DNA of 64,000 nt from Plastoroseomonas hellenica (GCF_018129085.1 NZ_JAAGBB010000002.1:1-64000), one strand, 5' to 3'. Positions 33,781 to 42,618 are shown, counted from the first letter of the stretch. Program-made: numbers and translations. Notes: generated by a model from the sequence alone, not told the origin.

Positions 33781-34763
33781 AGGGAGCCTCCGGTCAGTTC
33801 GCTGAGGACGGCCTCCAGGGTGCGCCGCGTGAGCGCGAGCTTGAACGCGTTCCCGGCAAGCGGCGCGGCGTCGGCGAGCTCCGCGTCGGCCGCGGCCGCG
33901 AATGCGGCGCCCGCGGCGGGGCCTCCGCGCAGCACGGCCTCGGCGCGCGATGCCCGCCACGGCTTCGGCGCGATGCCGCCGAACGCGATCGCGACCTCCT
34001 CGATCCTTCCCTCGCGCATCGTCAGCCCGGCCGCGACCGAGACCAGCGCGAACGCATAGCTCGACCGGTCGCGGACCTTGCGGTAGGCGGACCGGCCGGC
34101 GAAGGGCGATGCGGGAAGCTCGACGGCGACGATCACCTCGCCAGGATCGAGCACGGTGTCGCGATCTGGCCGATCGCCCGGCAGTCGATGAAAGTCGACG
34201 AGCGGAATCATGCGATCGCCGCCGGGGCCGGAAACCTGAACGCGCGCATCGAGTGCCGCCAGCGCCACGCACATGTCCGAGGGATGCGCGGCGATGCAGG
34301 CGGGCGAGGTGCCAAGGACCGCATGGTAGCGGTTGAAGCCGCCGACGGCATCGCAACCGCTTCCCGGCTCACGCTTGTTGCAACGGGATCCGGCGACATC
34401 GGCGAAATAGAGGCACCGCGTCCGCTGCATCAGGTTGCCGCCGACCGTGGCCATGTTGCGGATCTGCGCCGATGCGCCGGCCAGGATCGCGCGGGCGAGC
34501 ATCGGATAGCGTTGGCGCACCAGCGGATGCGCGGCAACGGCGCTGTTGCGCGCGGCCGCACCGATCACGAGGCTGCCGCTGCGGGCCAGTTCGATCGCGT
34601 CCGACAGCCCGCTCACATCCACCAGGCGCGAGGGTCGCTCGACGCCCTTGCGCATGAGATCGACCAGGTTGGTGCCGCCGCCCAGCAGCCGGGCGCCGGC
34701 ACCATCCGCCAGGCGGCCGGCCTCGGCGACCGAGGTCGCCCGGGAGTAGCTGATGGGGGTCAT
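33777..34763 (-). CDS. FAD subunit of a PaoB/YagS-like aldehyde oxidoreductase (cassette 2)
   Basis: 328 residues. GARLLGGGTNLVDLMRKGVERPSRLVDV begins the FAD domain. NMATVGGNLMQRTRCLYFADVAGSRCNKREPGSGCDAVGG has the PaoB-like Cys insertion, and FAGRSAYRKVRDRSSYAFALVSVAAGL starts the C-terminal domain. Its start overlaps the 2Fe-2S stop (ATGA) and its stop overlaps the Mo subunit start, so all three genes are translationally coupled. Confidence 0.9.
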   Translation of the reverse strand: MTPISYSRATSVAEAGRLADGAGARLLGGGTNLVDLMRKGVERPSRLVDVSGLSDAIELARSGSLVIGAAARNSAVAAHPLVRQRYPMLARAILAGASAQIRNMATVGGNLMQRTRCLYFADVAGSRCNKREPGSGCDAVGGFNRYHAVLGTSPACIAAHPSDMCVALAALDARVQVSGPGGDRMIPLVDFHRLPGDRPDRDTVLDPGEVIVAVELPASPFAGRSAYRKVRDRSSYAFALVSVAAGLTMREGRIEEVAIAFGGIAPKPWRASRAEAVLRGGPAAGAAFAAAADAELADAAPLAGNAFKLALTRRTLEAVLSELTGGSL

Positions 34764-35266
34764 GCCGCATGCTCCGCCGCAACGCGCAGGATCGCCTCGA
34801 CGATGCCGTTATGCGCGCCGCAGCGGCACAGATTGCCACTCATCCGCTCGCGCACTTCCTCGCGCGACAGCGTCAGCCGCTCGGCGGCCAGGTCGGCCGT
34901 GACATAGCTCGGGATACCGGCCTCGACTTCGCGCAGCATCGCTGCCGCGGCGCAGATCTGACCCGGCGTGCAGTATCCGCACTGGAAGCCGTCATGCTCG
35001 ATGAACGCGACCTGCAGCGGATGCAGGTCGCTGCCGCTGCCCAACCCCTCGATCGTCGTGACCGACCGCCCGTCCGCCTGCGCCGCCAAGGTCAGGCAGG
35101 AGAGCACCCTTTGGCCATCGATCAGGACGGTGCAGGCACCGCAGGCGCCCTGATTGCACCCGACCTTGGTGCCGGTCAGGTGCAGCCCCTCCCGCAACAG
35201 GTCGAGGAGGGAGACGCGTGCATCGTCGGGAACAGCGACGTCAGAGCCATTGATCCGTATCGCCAT
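34760..35266 (-). CDS. 2Fe-2S subunit of a PaoA/YagT-like aldehyde oxidoreductase (cassette 2)
   Basis: 168 residues. Clusters: HLTGTKVGCNQGACGACTVLIDGQRVLSC and the C-terminal FQCGYCTPGQICAAAAML with MSGNLCRCGAHNGIVEAI. The helical linker after the second cluster (VEAGIPSYVTADLAAERLTLSREEV) is longer than in cassette 1. It has no export signal. It lies 70 bases downstream of a MarR gene on the same strand, with a probable operator between. Confidence 0.9.
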   Translation of the reverse strand: MAIRINGSDVAVPDDARVSLLDLLREGLHLTGTKVGCNQGACGACTVLIDGQRVLSCLTLAAQADGRSVTTIEGLGSGSDLHPLQVAFIEHDGFQCGYCTPGQICAAAAMLREVEAGIPSYVTADLAAERLTLSREEVRERMSGNLCRCGAHNGIVEAILRVAAEHAA

Positions 35267-35320
35267 GGGCTTCTCCGGGAAAACACCGAACGCGTTCGCC
35301 GCGCCCTTGCCCCAGATATG

Positions 35321-35363
35321 ACGATATTCGTACTATTCAATCGTCGTGATATACGATTTTCGT
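35321..35363. promoter_or_regulatory. Pair of ACGA-N3-TCGT sites before cassette 2
   Basis: ACGATATTCGT (35321-35331) and ACGATTTTCGT (35353-35363) are near-identical palindromes 32 bases apart (three helical turns), both preceded by ATAT-type sequence. The first is upstream of the 2Fe-2S gene; the second overlaps the 3' end of the MarR gene. Candidate MarR operators. Confidence 0.45.
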
Positions 35364-35768
35364 TATCATGCCGATGAAGCTGTCCCGTTCGGTGGGCGAC
35401 AGCCGCTCCAGCATCATCCGGCAAAGGGCGCGGTACGCGGCCACCAGATCGGCAACCAGGGCTTCCCCTTCGGCCGAGAGACGCAATGCGACGGCGCGAC
35501 GGTCGCCTTCGACGCGGTCACGCTGCAACAGGCCGCGCCTGGCCAGACGATCGGTCGCCGAGGAGGCCGTCGTCGTCGGAACGCCGAGGTAGCGCGCAAG
35601 ATCCGTCGGCCCGCACCCGGGGTGATCCGCGACGAACCGGAGCGTGTATTTGTCGATCTCATTGAGGGATCGCTCGATGCCGTCCGGATCCGCGAGCTTG
35701 TAGCGGCGCGCGAACCCATCGAATGCGGCGCCAAGCTTGGCGAGCTGGTCATCGGTCGGCTTGGTCAT
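35337..35768 (-). CDS. MarR-family transcriptional regulator
   Basis: 143 residues. The winged helix is IDKYTLRFVADHPGCGPTDLARYLGVPTTTASSATDRLARRGLLQRDRVEGDRRAVALRLSAEG, at about 40-105, with the RDRxExDRRAV wing. Dimerisation helices flank it. It is upstream of and co-directional with cassette 2, where MarR proteins commonly repress neighbouring oxidoreductase genes until a phenolic or aldehyde ligand binds. The target assignment is inferred from position and from the two palindromes. Confidence 0.88.
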   Translation of the reverse strand: MTKPTDDQLAKLGAAFDGFARRYKLADPDGIERSLNEIDKYTLRFVADHPGCGPTDLARYLGVPTTTASSATDRLARRGLLQRDRVEGDRRAVALRLSAEGEALVADLVAAYRALCRMMLERLSPTERDSFIGMITKIVYHDD

Positions 35769-35924
35769 ATTGGATCCGCATCAAACGCTGCAGCCGGGGT
35801 GGCACCAGCCGCTTCTCACGCGAATCCTTACATAACCCTGCCGCGCGATCCTACGTAGCGCCGGTCGCTGTCCCGGGCGGGCGCCCAAGCGCTCTCGAAT
35901 CTCAGGCCGTTCGCTCAGCCTGTC

Positions 35925-36093
35925 CTGAGAGCCTGTCTCGGAATGGCGCGGTGGTGAGTTGGCGAGGCATTTTTCGTTCCTGGCGTGTCGGCTGACGCAG
36001 CCGATGCTGGTTGCATCGGCGAGGAAGTCGGCGCGGCAGGGGCGGAAAAGGACCGCCAGATCGCCCCGCGGCCATTTCGAGACAGGCTCTGAG
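35925..36093 (-). repeat. MITE-like element, copy B (169 bp)
   Basis: It has CTGAGAG/CTCTGAG ends, with termini CTGAGAGCCTGTCTCGGAAT and its near-perfect complement at 36075-36093. Read in reverse it aligns along most of its length with copy A at 31207-31376. The central hairpin is less perfect (GCCGATGCTGGTTGCATCGGC). Its right end abuts a LysR gene fragment. Confidence 0.75.
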
Positions 36094-36096
36094 CGT

Positions 36097-36323
36097 GAGT
36101 TCGTTGCCGCGGCCGCGCTCGAGGGGCTCGGGGTCGCCATGGCGCAGCACGCCTATGTCGAGGGGACTTACGGGATAGCCGGCTGGTGGCCCCCTGGCCC
36201 GGCACTGTCAGTACCGCGGAGGGCTACTATCTCCTCAGCGCGGAGGAAAAGGCGGGGCTGCCGAAGCACAAGGCGTTCCTCACCTGGATCCGCGACTGCG
36301 TGGACGGGCCCGCAGGCGGCTGA
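36097..36323 (+). pseudogene. Remnant of a LysR-family regulator (C-terminal fragment, frameshifted)
   Basis: Translated in two frames it reads LEGLGVAMAQHAYVE, then RLVAPWPGTV and AEGYYLLSAEEKAGLPKHKAFLTWIRDCV. These match the C-terminal 75 residues of the LysR at 30296-31210. One base is missing near 36170, and everything upstream is lost at the end of MITE-like copy B. It differs from the intact gene at many positions, so it is the remains of a paralogue rather than a fresh duplication. Confidence 0.8.
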
Positions 36324-36418
36324 GCGGCGGCGCTGCTGCGCGATGGCTTTCCCGGCAGATGGACTGATGACAGGCGCGTCCGACAGGCTGGACGCGCGCC
36401 CAGGCGAAGGAGACACCC

Positions 36419-37228
36419 ATGCAGCGGATCCGGTCCGGCACTAATTTCGTCAGCTATGCGTTGGGCGCGCTGACCATTGTGGCGCTCCGCGACGGCCATG
36501 TGGACATGCCGCCCAGCCGGCTTCGCCAGCCGGGCGACCGGCCCTTCGGCGCGGATCTGCCCGAGGAGGTCCGGCTGGTCGACGGGCGGCTGCGGCTTTC
36601 CGTCAACGCCTTCCTGATCATCGGGGAAGGCCGGCACATCCTGATCGACACAGGCGCCGCGAATGCCTGGGAGCCGAGCATGGGCCTGCTGCCCGAGGCG
36701 CTCGCCGAAGCGGGGGTGGCGCGGGAGGCGATCGATACCGTCGCTGTCACGCACACCCATCTCGACCATGTCGCCGGGCTGGTGGCGGCGGATGGATCGG
36801 ACGCCTTCCCGAAGCTCCGGCATCTCTACGTCCCGCAGGAGGAACGCGCGCTGTTCCGCCGCGACGCGCGGCTGGCGCGCTGCCACGCGCGCTGCGAGGG
36901 CTTCGGCGACGGCTTCGCCCTGAGCGACAGCGTGGCCGCCGTCGCGGCCCATGGCCATGAGGTGGGCCACACCGCCTTCGAGGTCGCGAGCGGTGGGGAG
37001 GCGCTGCTGATCTGGGGCGATGTCGTGCATGTGCCGTCGATCCAGTTCGCCCAGCCGGAGCTCACCTGGGAATACGACGACGACCAGGCGGCGGCGCGTG
37101 CGACCCGCCTGCGGATGTTGGAACGCGCGGCGCGGCCGGGCGTCTTCGTCGCGGGCGCGCATCTCGACTTCCCGGGCGTTGGCAGCGTCACGCGAGGGGG
37201 GGAGGGCTATGATTTCGCACCGGCCTAG
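36419..37228 (+). CDS. MBL-fold metallo-hydrolase
   Basis: 269 residues. The metallo-beta-lactamase motif THTHLDHVAG (about 103-112) supplies HxHxDH. Downstream ligands are in AAHGHEVGHTAFEV and IWGDVVHVPSIQF, with a final AGAHLDFPG. It resembles AttM/quorum-quenching lactonase-like and other AidC-type exposed hydrolases, but the substrate is not readable from sequence. GGAGAC precedes the ATG. A hairpin lies 50 bases after its stop. Confidence 0.85.
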   Translation: MQRIRSGTNFVSYALGALTIVALRDGHVDMPPSRLRQPGDRPFGADLPEEVRLVDGRLRLSVNAFLIIGEGRHILIDTGAANAWEPSMGLLPEALAEAGVAREAIDTVAVTHTHLDHVAGLVAADGSDAFPKLRHLYVPQEERALFRRDARLARCHARCEGFGDGFALSDSVAAVAAHGHEVGHTAFEVASGGEALLIWGDVVHVPSIQFAQPELTWEYDDDQAAARATRLRMLERAARPGVFVAGAHLDFPGVGSVTRGGEGYDFAPA

Positions 37229-37277
37229 CGACCGTCTCGATAGGGGCAGCCGGAAGACAGGTGAGCCAAAATGGGAA

Positions 37278-37306
37278 CGCCTGCCCGTCAATCAAACGGG
37301 GAGGCG
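37278..37306 (+). terminator. Hairpin after the MBL hydrolase gene
   Basis: CGCCT-g-CCCGT, a seven-base loop (CAATCAA), then ACGGG-g-AGGCG form a stem of two 5-bp blocks with a G-G mismatch. It lies 50 bases downstream of the MBL stop at the border of the lower-GC island. It has no T-run, so termination is uncertain. Confidence 0.4.
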
Positions 37307-37457
37307 GACCTGTTGGCGTGTAGTGGCCGCTTGCCGCCAGTCCGCTTTCAGACCTCAAGAAGCTTAAAGCTGACTTTGACTGCTTGCCGGCACGATGCAG
37401 CGCATCGCGGGCGATGCCCCTTCCAGGGACCTCAGTACGTTGCAGCAGATTCCCTTC

Positions 37458-39134
37458 CTAGTAACCAGAATCCTCGATTTCGCCGTCGATGTCATCATCA
37501 AGATCGTCCAGCTCGAAGCTGAAATCGTCCATGAAGTCGTCGCGCACCCGCTTCAGGCGCGCGTTGTCGCCTTTTAAGGAGCGGAGCGTGTTGTTGATCG
37601 AGGTGAAGCCGCTTTCAATCAACAGAAAGCGAATATTCTTCGCAAGAATTGGTGCGAAAAAGGCATCTTTCTCGATAAATGTAGTTGAGAGCCCCGGATT
37701 GATGCCCAGGCCGACACTTTCATATGCGTAGAGCCACATTCCGCTGCGCAATCCAGCATCGGTCAGAGATCGGTTCCACAAAGTAAAATTTACTAGTCCA
37801 TCAACGATACCAAAATTGACGCATTGAGCAATTAGCAGGGCAACCATCGCGTTCTCAAGTTCGCTGAGCGGTTCAAGACTCTTGGCGGAAAGCGAGATTC
37901 GCAAACGGGCGGCCAAGAAGAGAAACCAAATGATCTCGCCGCTGCGATTTTCGCGAGCCAGCACCGGCAGGCGATGTTCGAGAAATTCGGCCAATTTCCC
38001 GCGATCTACGTCGCTGCGCTCGATCTCCCGCAGGATCGTAATTTCCACGAGGAATGCAACCAAGCTTGAGTTGCGGCGGTACGCCGCGATCAAATGGCTT
38101 TGCAGCTTTCCCCAGCTATTTGCACGAACGAAGGCGGCGCGAGCATTCTGTAATGCATATTTCTCGACATTGGCGTCAGGATGTAATTTGCAGACGCGAC
38201 CAACTCTATAAAAGAAATGCTGGAAGGCGGCGTCGTCTCCGAATTCCCGCGGCACATACGATAGCACTTCTTGCTTCCAGCCTGTATCGTGGCGAACGGA
38301 GGTAGGCAATATTTCAGACTTTTCGTTGTTGAGTTCGAGTTCAAAATGTCCAACGGATTGCCTTAGTGCCGCGATAAGATTCTTGCCAGAAAGATTGTCG
38401 CCGCTGCTGATGGTATAGTCGTCGATGTAGCGAGACGCATCGCGCGGCCCGACACCCACCTTCTCGCGTAACGCCGCGTCGATCGCAGAAGCCACCACCT
38501 CAGCAATCAGACGGGAGCAGTCGGGTCCCACAGGCAGCCCGAGGGTCTGCCCATCCTGGGCATTGCGGCTGAGCAAATCGATCAGATTGCCGAAATGCTC
38601 TGGCCCCCTGTGCTCCTTCGCAAAGGCCTTGCCGTGGATCGCCCACGGAATTGCGTGAGTGTAGATCGAGTGGAAGAATGCTCGGATGTCGGCGCTGACG
38701 AATTCTTCCCGGCGCGACGATAGGTCGACCCTGAAGTCGTCGCGCAGATCGATGCTTGGGCGTACAAGGGCTCGCGGTCCGCTCCAGTCGAAAATTGGCG
38801 GCGAAGCCGACATGCGCGATTGTTTGGATGCGGCGCGGAGCTTGACGTAATTGTCGGCCACTGCCCGCGAGAGGAGCAGGTACGATATCGGGTTTGGTAC
38901 CCCGTGCCGCCGGTCATCCTTACCGAAGCGCGGAAAATAGAACCAGCTTGGTTCTGATACGTAACGATAAAATGCTGGCTTGCCCTTGATCGACGGGAGA
39001 GCATCGATACGGTCGAGCGTGAACTTGCGGTATTTTGCAAGGTCATGGGACACGAAGCACGGCGGTAGTTCCGGTGCGAAATAACCATGCGATAGCAAGC
39101 GTCGGAGTCGTTCGGATTTGGTCTTGGCCGTCAT
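37458..39134 (-). CDS. Reverse transcriptase of a defence-type (UG/Abi-like) lineage
   Basis: 558 residues. The polymerase core lies in residues about 15-260. The N-terminus has LLSHGYFAPELPPCF, a motif seen in defence RTs. RT motif A is FVSADIRAFFHSIYTHAIPW (Asp149), motif B is GLPVGPDCSRLIAEVVAS (199-216) and motif C is YIDD (236-239). Residues 280-530 are helical, without maturase or endonuclease domains, and the tail is very acidic (DDFSFELDDLDDDIDGE). The absence of intron/maturase parts and the helical extension point to an abortive-infection-type RT. Codon use and base composition are visibly less GC-rich than the flanks. It is divergent from SIR2-HerA with 105 bases between the starts. 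Confidence 0.82.
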   Translation of the reverse strand: MTAKTKSERLRRLLSHGYFAPELPPCFVSHDLAKYRKFTLDRIDALPSIKGKPAFYRYVSEPSWFYFPRFGKDDRRHGVPNPISYLLLSRAVADNYVKLRAASKQSRMSASPPIFDWSGPRALVRPSIDLRDDFRVDLSSRREEFVSADIRAFFHSIYTHAIPWAIHGKAFAKEHRGPEHFGNLIDLLSRNAQDGQTLGLPVGPDCSRLIAEVVASAIDAALREKVGVGPRDASRYIDDYTISSGDNLSGKNLIAALRQSVGHFELELNNEKSEILPTSVRHDTGWKQEVLSYVPREFGDDAAFQHFFYRVGRVCKLHPDANVEKYALQNARAAFVRANSWGKLQSHLIAAYRRNSSLVAFLVEITILREIERSDVDRGKLAEFLEHRLPVLARENRSGEIIWFLFLAARLRISLSAKSLEPLSELENAMVALLIAQCVNFGIVDGLVNFTLWNRSLTDAGLRSGMWLYAYESVGLGINPGLSTTFIEKDAFFAPILAKNIRFLLIESGFTSINNTLRSLKGDNARLKRVRDDFMDDFSFELDDLDDDIDGEIEDSGY

Positions 39135-39148
39135 GGCTGATCCCGGTT

Positions 39149-39196
39149 GCGCCGTTGCAGCAATGTGTCTGATAGTATCGAAACTGCAAGAGGCGC
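39149..39196. promoter_or_regulatory. Inverted repeat in the shared RT/SIR2 promoter region
   Basis: GCGCCGTTGCAG (39149-39160) pairs imperfectly with CTGCAAGAGGCGC (39184-39196), leaving a loop of about 23 bases. It occupies most of the 105-bp divergent region and could be an operator or a small structured RNA. Confidence 0.4.
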
Positions 39197-39239
39197 TGTT
39201 CGCTCGCCAATCTCGCGGCGCCGCAACAGCGGGGGGACT

Positions 39240-40631
39240 ATGACGGCTGCGACGGCGGCACCAACCAATTATCAGCTAATAGGCGTCGCCGAGGATGGAA
39301 AGGTCGGTGACCTGCTCGCAGGACTCGACCAGAGACAGAGCCGTATACGCCTTCAGGCATTGATCGCCGAATGGCTGCGCATGGAGCAGCTTGTCGTCTT
39401 AACTGGTTCGGGTACGTCTGTGTCGTCCGGCGGCAAGACCATGGCTAATCTTGAAGCGGCCGTCTTCGACACTATCGAGGCGATGTCCGATCTACCCCTC
39501 TCGATCACGCCTATCCTGCAGCGGCGCCGGATCAACGTCCAGCACGCCGATATGCTCGGTGATCCGATCGGCTTCGAAGCCTGGCTCTCCTTCGTCACCA
39601 ATGCGCTTGTCGTCGCCGACAGTTCCGGCGCTCCATTTACGGCAGTCAGTTGGCCGGGCAGTCCGGCACCGACCACTGAGGATCTTCGATGGTTCGTCGA
39701 TAGGCTTCGCATGGCCATCTTCGCCGAATGCGCGCTGTCGCTATCCGACACTGAACTCGCTACCAATGCGCACAATATTGCGCCGCAGCTCGCCTTCCTC
39801 TCCAAGTTGGTCGCGCGTGACAGCAATCTCGGGCGGACGCATCTCTTCACCCTCAACTACGATACCTTGTTCGAGCAGGCACTGGAGCTGCTCGGCATCC
39901 AGTATTTCGACGGCTTCACTGGGCGGGCCGACGCGCGGTTCGATCCATCGGTCTATGGCCTCGATATCTACTATCCGGGTGAGGTCGCCGAAGGTCGGGT
40001 CCGACGCTTCGACAAGTTTCTTCACTTCTACAAGCTGCACGGCTCGATCCACTGGTTCGAGGAGGGCTTGGAAATGCGCGCCCGCCACCCAGATCTTAGG
40101 CCTCTTCGCGCCTATGCGGCGATGACGGCGGCTGAAAAGGCCGCGGCGCTCGCGCCTTTGGCCGCCTCAACGCGATCGGTTGGTATCTTACCGACCGCCA
40201 ACAAGTTCGCTCAGACCCTCGCCATGCCCTATGCGCACCTCTTCCGCTCGTTTCAGGTGCGGCTGGGTATCCCCCAAACCTTCCTGCTCGTCCTTGGTTA
40301 CGGCTTTGGCGATGATCATATCTCACGCATCATCGAGAACGCGCTGATGAACCCCTCGCTTGTCATGCTGGTCGTGGAGCCAAATCCGAACAGTCCAGTC
40401 ATCGAGCGCGTTAGGCGCTACAAGGATCTCGGCAAGCGCTCCTTCGTGCTGTGCCCGACCGCCGGCACCTTCGCGCTCAATCCCTTCGAACACGCCACCT
40501 TCGACGATTTCGCCCGTACCGTCATGCCAGACGTCCAGTGGCTCGATGATTTTCTGCGCTTGCGCCGCTTCGAAAAGCAGATCGCAGCCTCCGCAACGCC
40601 CGTCGCTGATGCGGGAAACGCCGATGGATAA
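39240..40631 (+). CDS. SIR2-family NAD-binding protein of a SIR2-HerA defence pair
   Basis: 463 residues from ATG 39240 (GGGGGGA upstream). Sirtuin-fold motifs: LVVLTGSGTSVSSGG (GxGxS at 56-60), FTLNYDTLFEQAL (Asn206-Tyr-Asp), YKLHGSIHW (His267-Gly) and LLVLGYGFGDDHI. In defence SIR2 proteins these residues bind and hydrolyse NAD+ when the partner senses infection. The HerA-type ATPase gene begins inside its last codons (8-base overlap), the known SIR2-HerA arrangement. Confidence 0.88.
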   Translation: MTAATAAPTNYQLIGVAEDGKVGDLLAGLDQRQSRIRLQALIAEWLRMEQLVVLTGSGTSVSSGGKTMANLEAAVFDTIEAMSDLPLSITPILQRRRINVQHADMLGDPIGFEAWLSFVTNALVVADSSGAPFTAVSWPGSPAPTTEDLRWFVDRLRMAIFAECALSLSDTELATNAHNIAPQLAFLSKLVARDSNLGRTHLFTLNYDTLFEQALELLGIQYFDGFTGRADARFDPSVYGLDIYYPGEVAEGRVRRFDKFLHFYKLHGSIHWFEEGLEMRARHPDLRPLRAYAAMTAAEKAAALAPLAASTRSVGILPTANKFAQTLAMPYAHLFRSFQVRLGIPQTFLLVLGYGFGDDHISRIIENALMNPSLVMLVVEPNPNSPVIERVRRYKDLGKRSFVLCPTAGTFALNPFEHATFDDFARTVMPDVQWLDDFLRLRRFEKQIAASATPVADAGNADG

Positions 40632-42618
40632 CCCACGGCTCGTCGGCCATATCGTCTCGGTCCAAGGGTTCCGAGTGAAGGTCGAACTCCTGCCGGAAAC
40701 CCGCTCGCCGCTGCGTGCTACCCTCGACGGCGTCCAGGCCGCCATCGCGATTAACGCCTATCTGACTTTCGCGCTCGGTGCCGGCGAAACCGTGATTGGG
40801 ATCATCACCGACCTCGAAGCTCGAGAGACCTTCGATCCAGGCAACGGTGACGAGCTCAGCATCGAGCTGATGAAGCCGCGCCGAATTGCAAGCGTCCAGT
40901 TGCTCGGCACAATCGAACACATCGACGAAGAGCCGGCCTTCAGCCCGGGCATCTCGATCCTTCCGACGCTGGACACACCGGCCGAGATCGGCTCGCCTAA
41001 CATCCTGCGGGCTGTCTTTGAAATCCCGCCGCGGCGGAACAAGCCCGAGGGCTATGATGCCACGGACTTTGATTGCGATCTCAAGATCGGCTTCCCAACC
41101 GGCCAGTCCCGCAATGTCGTTCGTGCCTCCTACAACGACCTCTTCTCGCGGCCGCTGGCGATTGTCGGCAACACTGGTTCAGGCAAATCCTTCTCGGTCT
41201 CCAGCCTGATCCAAAAAGCGATGAAGGCGCTCGATGGCGCGCGCGAGGAGCCGCACGTTTTCATCCTCGACATCAATGGTGAATATGCGAAGGCCTTCCC
41301 TGCCATCCCAGCCGAGCAACGGCTGCCTGATCGTATCTACCTCAACGGCAGAGAATTCAGTCTCCCGCTGTGGTTCCTAAACGCTGAGGAGATCTGCGCC
41401 TGGCTCAGTGCCTCCGAACAGACCCAGGAGCCGGTTCTCAAAGACTGGTGGGCGATCGCCAAGGGCGACAGCGCGACCGCGGCGGCCGGCATGGGCGCGC
41501 TCCAGAATGCAATGAGCGCGCTCGACCAACTGCTGACCGAACTCACCAAGATCAAGAAGAAGGCTGCCGGCTCCTACTGCGACGCCATCATCGGCCACCT
41601 CGTTGCTACCGGCATCGACACCACCGCCTTTACCGCCCTGTTTGCCGCCCACAGAATGGCCAACGACTTCAATACCGAGGTCATGAACAATCAGGCTGCA
41701 ATCGCGACCGAGGCAGACAAGCTGAAGGACCTGATCCGCGCCCAGATCGTCGGTGGCTCAGCGAGCGCCGAGGCCGGCGCGCGCACCGCTGATTCCCCCT
41801 TGCCGATCGCGCGCGCTACGCTAACCGATCCCTCACTTATCAACCGCGCGGTCTCCAAAGAGGACACGTTCCGGGTCGACGCGCATCTGACGACACTGAA
41901 GCTCCGGCTCAAAACTCGGCTCGACGACAAGCGCTGGCGAGCCTTTCTCAACTATGAGGAGGCCTCTACCAAGGTCGAGCGGCTTTCCACGTGGTTCGCG
42001 CGCTTTGGTCTGGGCGTAGACACGGGCCCGAGAGTTTCGGTCCTCGACTTGTCTATGCTGAGCAACGAAGTGCTGCCTTATGCCTGTGCAGTCATCGGAA
42101 GAATCTTGCTGGAGGCGCGCCAGCGCTTGCCCGCCGCGTCGCGCTACAAGCATCCCTGGGTGCTAGTACTCGAAGAAGCGCATAATTATGCGCGACCGGC
42201 GCGCTCTGACGAGGACCGCGGCCATCGTCTCGCGCGGCTCACCTATGAGCGCATCGCCAAGGAAGGGCGCAAGTTTGGACTATCGTTGATCATCGCCAGC
42301 CAACGACCGAGCGAGATCAGCCAAACCATCATTAGCCAGTGCGCCAATTTCATCAGCCACCGGCTCCAGAACCCCGACGACATCGACCATTTTCGACGCA
42401 TTATCCCGATGCAAGCGCGCCGCCTGCTGGACCAAGTGACGATCCTCTCGTCGGGCGAAGCGATCGTATTCGGGAGCGCGTTCCACATTCCGACGCGGGT
42501 GCAGTTCGACCGTCCTGCCCCCGGACCCTATAGCCAGACCGCCGCGCCTTATCATGAATGGCGCAGGGAAGAGGCAGCTTTCCCGCTGGGCCAAATAATC
42601 GACGCTTGGGGTGCGTAA
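40624..42618 (+). CDS. HerA/DUF87-family ATPase of the SIR2-HerA pair
   Basis: 664 residues from ATG 40624. An N-terminal HAS-barrel-like region (LVGHIVSVQGFRVKVEL) precedes a RecA-like ATPase: Walker A AIVGNTGSGKSFS (182-189), FILDINGEY, Walker B WVLVLEEAHNY, KEGRKFGLSLIIASQRPSEIS and the sensor region CANFISHRLQNPDDIDHFR. HerA hexamers translocate DNA; in SIR2-HerA the complex forms an NAD+-depleting, antiphage assembly. Between residues 300 and 480 is a long helical insert (SCYCDAIIG-like, EVMNNQAAIATEADKLKDL) typical of the group. Confidence 0.9.
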   Translation: MDNPRLVGHIVSVQGFRVKVELLPETRSPLRATLDGVQAAIAINAYLTFALGAGETVIGIITDLEARETFDPGNGDELSIELMKPRRIASVQLLGTIEHIDEEPAFSPGISILPTLDTPAEIGSPNILRAVFEIPPRRNKPEGYDATDFDCDLKIGFPTGQSRNVVRASYNDLFSRPLAIVGNTGSGKSFSVSSLIQKAMKALDGAREEPHVFILDINGEYAKAFPAIPAEQRLPDRIYLNGREFSLPLWFLNAEEICAWLSASEQTQEPVLKDWWAIAKGDSATAAAGMGALQNAMSALDQLLTELTKIKKKAAGSYCDAIIGHLVATGIDTTAFTALFAAHRMANDFNTEVMNNQAAIATEADKLKDLIRAQIVGGSASAEAGARTADSPLPIARATLTDPSLINRAVSKEDTFRVDAHLTTLKLRLKTRLDDKRWRAFLNYEEASTKVERLSTWFARFGLGVDTGPRVSVLDLSMLSNEVLPYACAVIGRILLEARQRLPAASRYKHPWVLVLEEAHNYARPARSDEDRGHRLARLTYERIAKEGRKFGLSLIIASQRPSEISQTIISQCANFISHRLQNPDDIDHFRRIIPMQARRLLDQVTILSSGEAIVFGSAFHIPTRVQFDRPAPGPYSQTAAPYHEWRREEAAFPLGQIIDAWGA

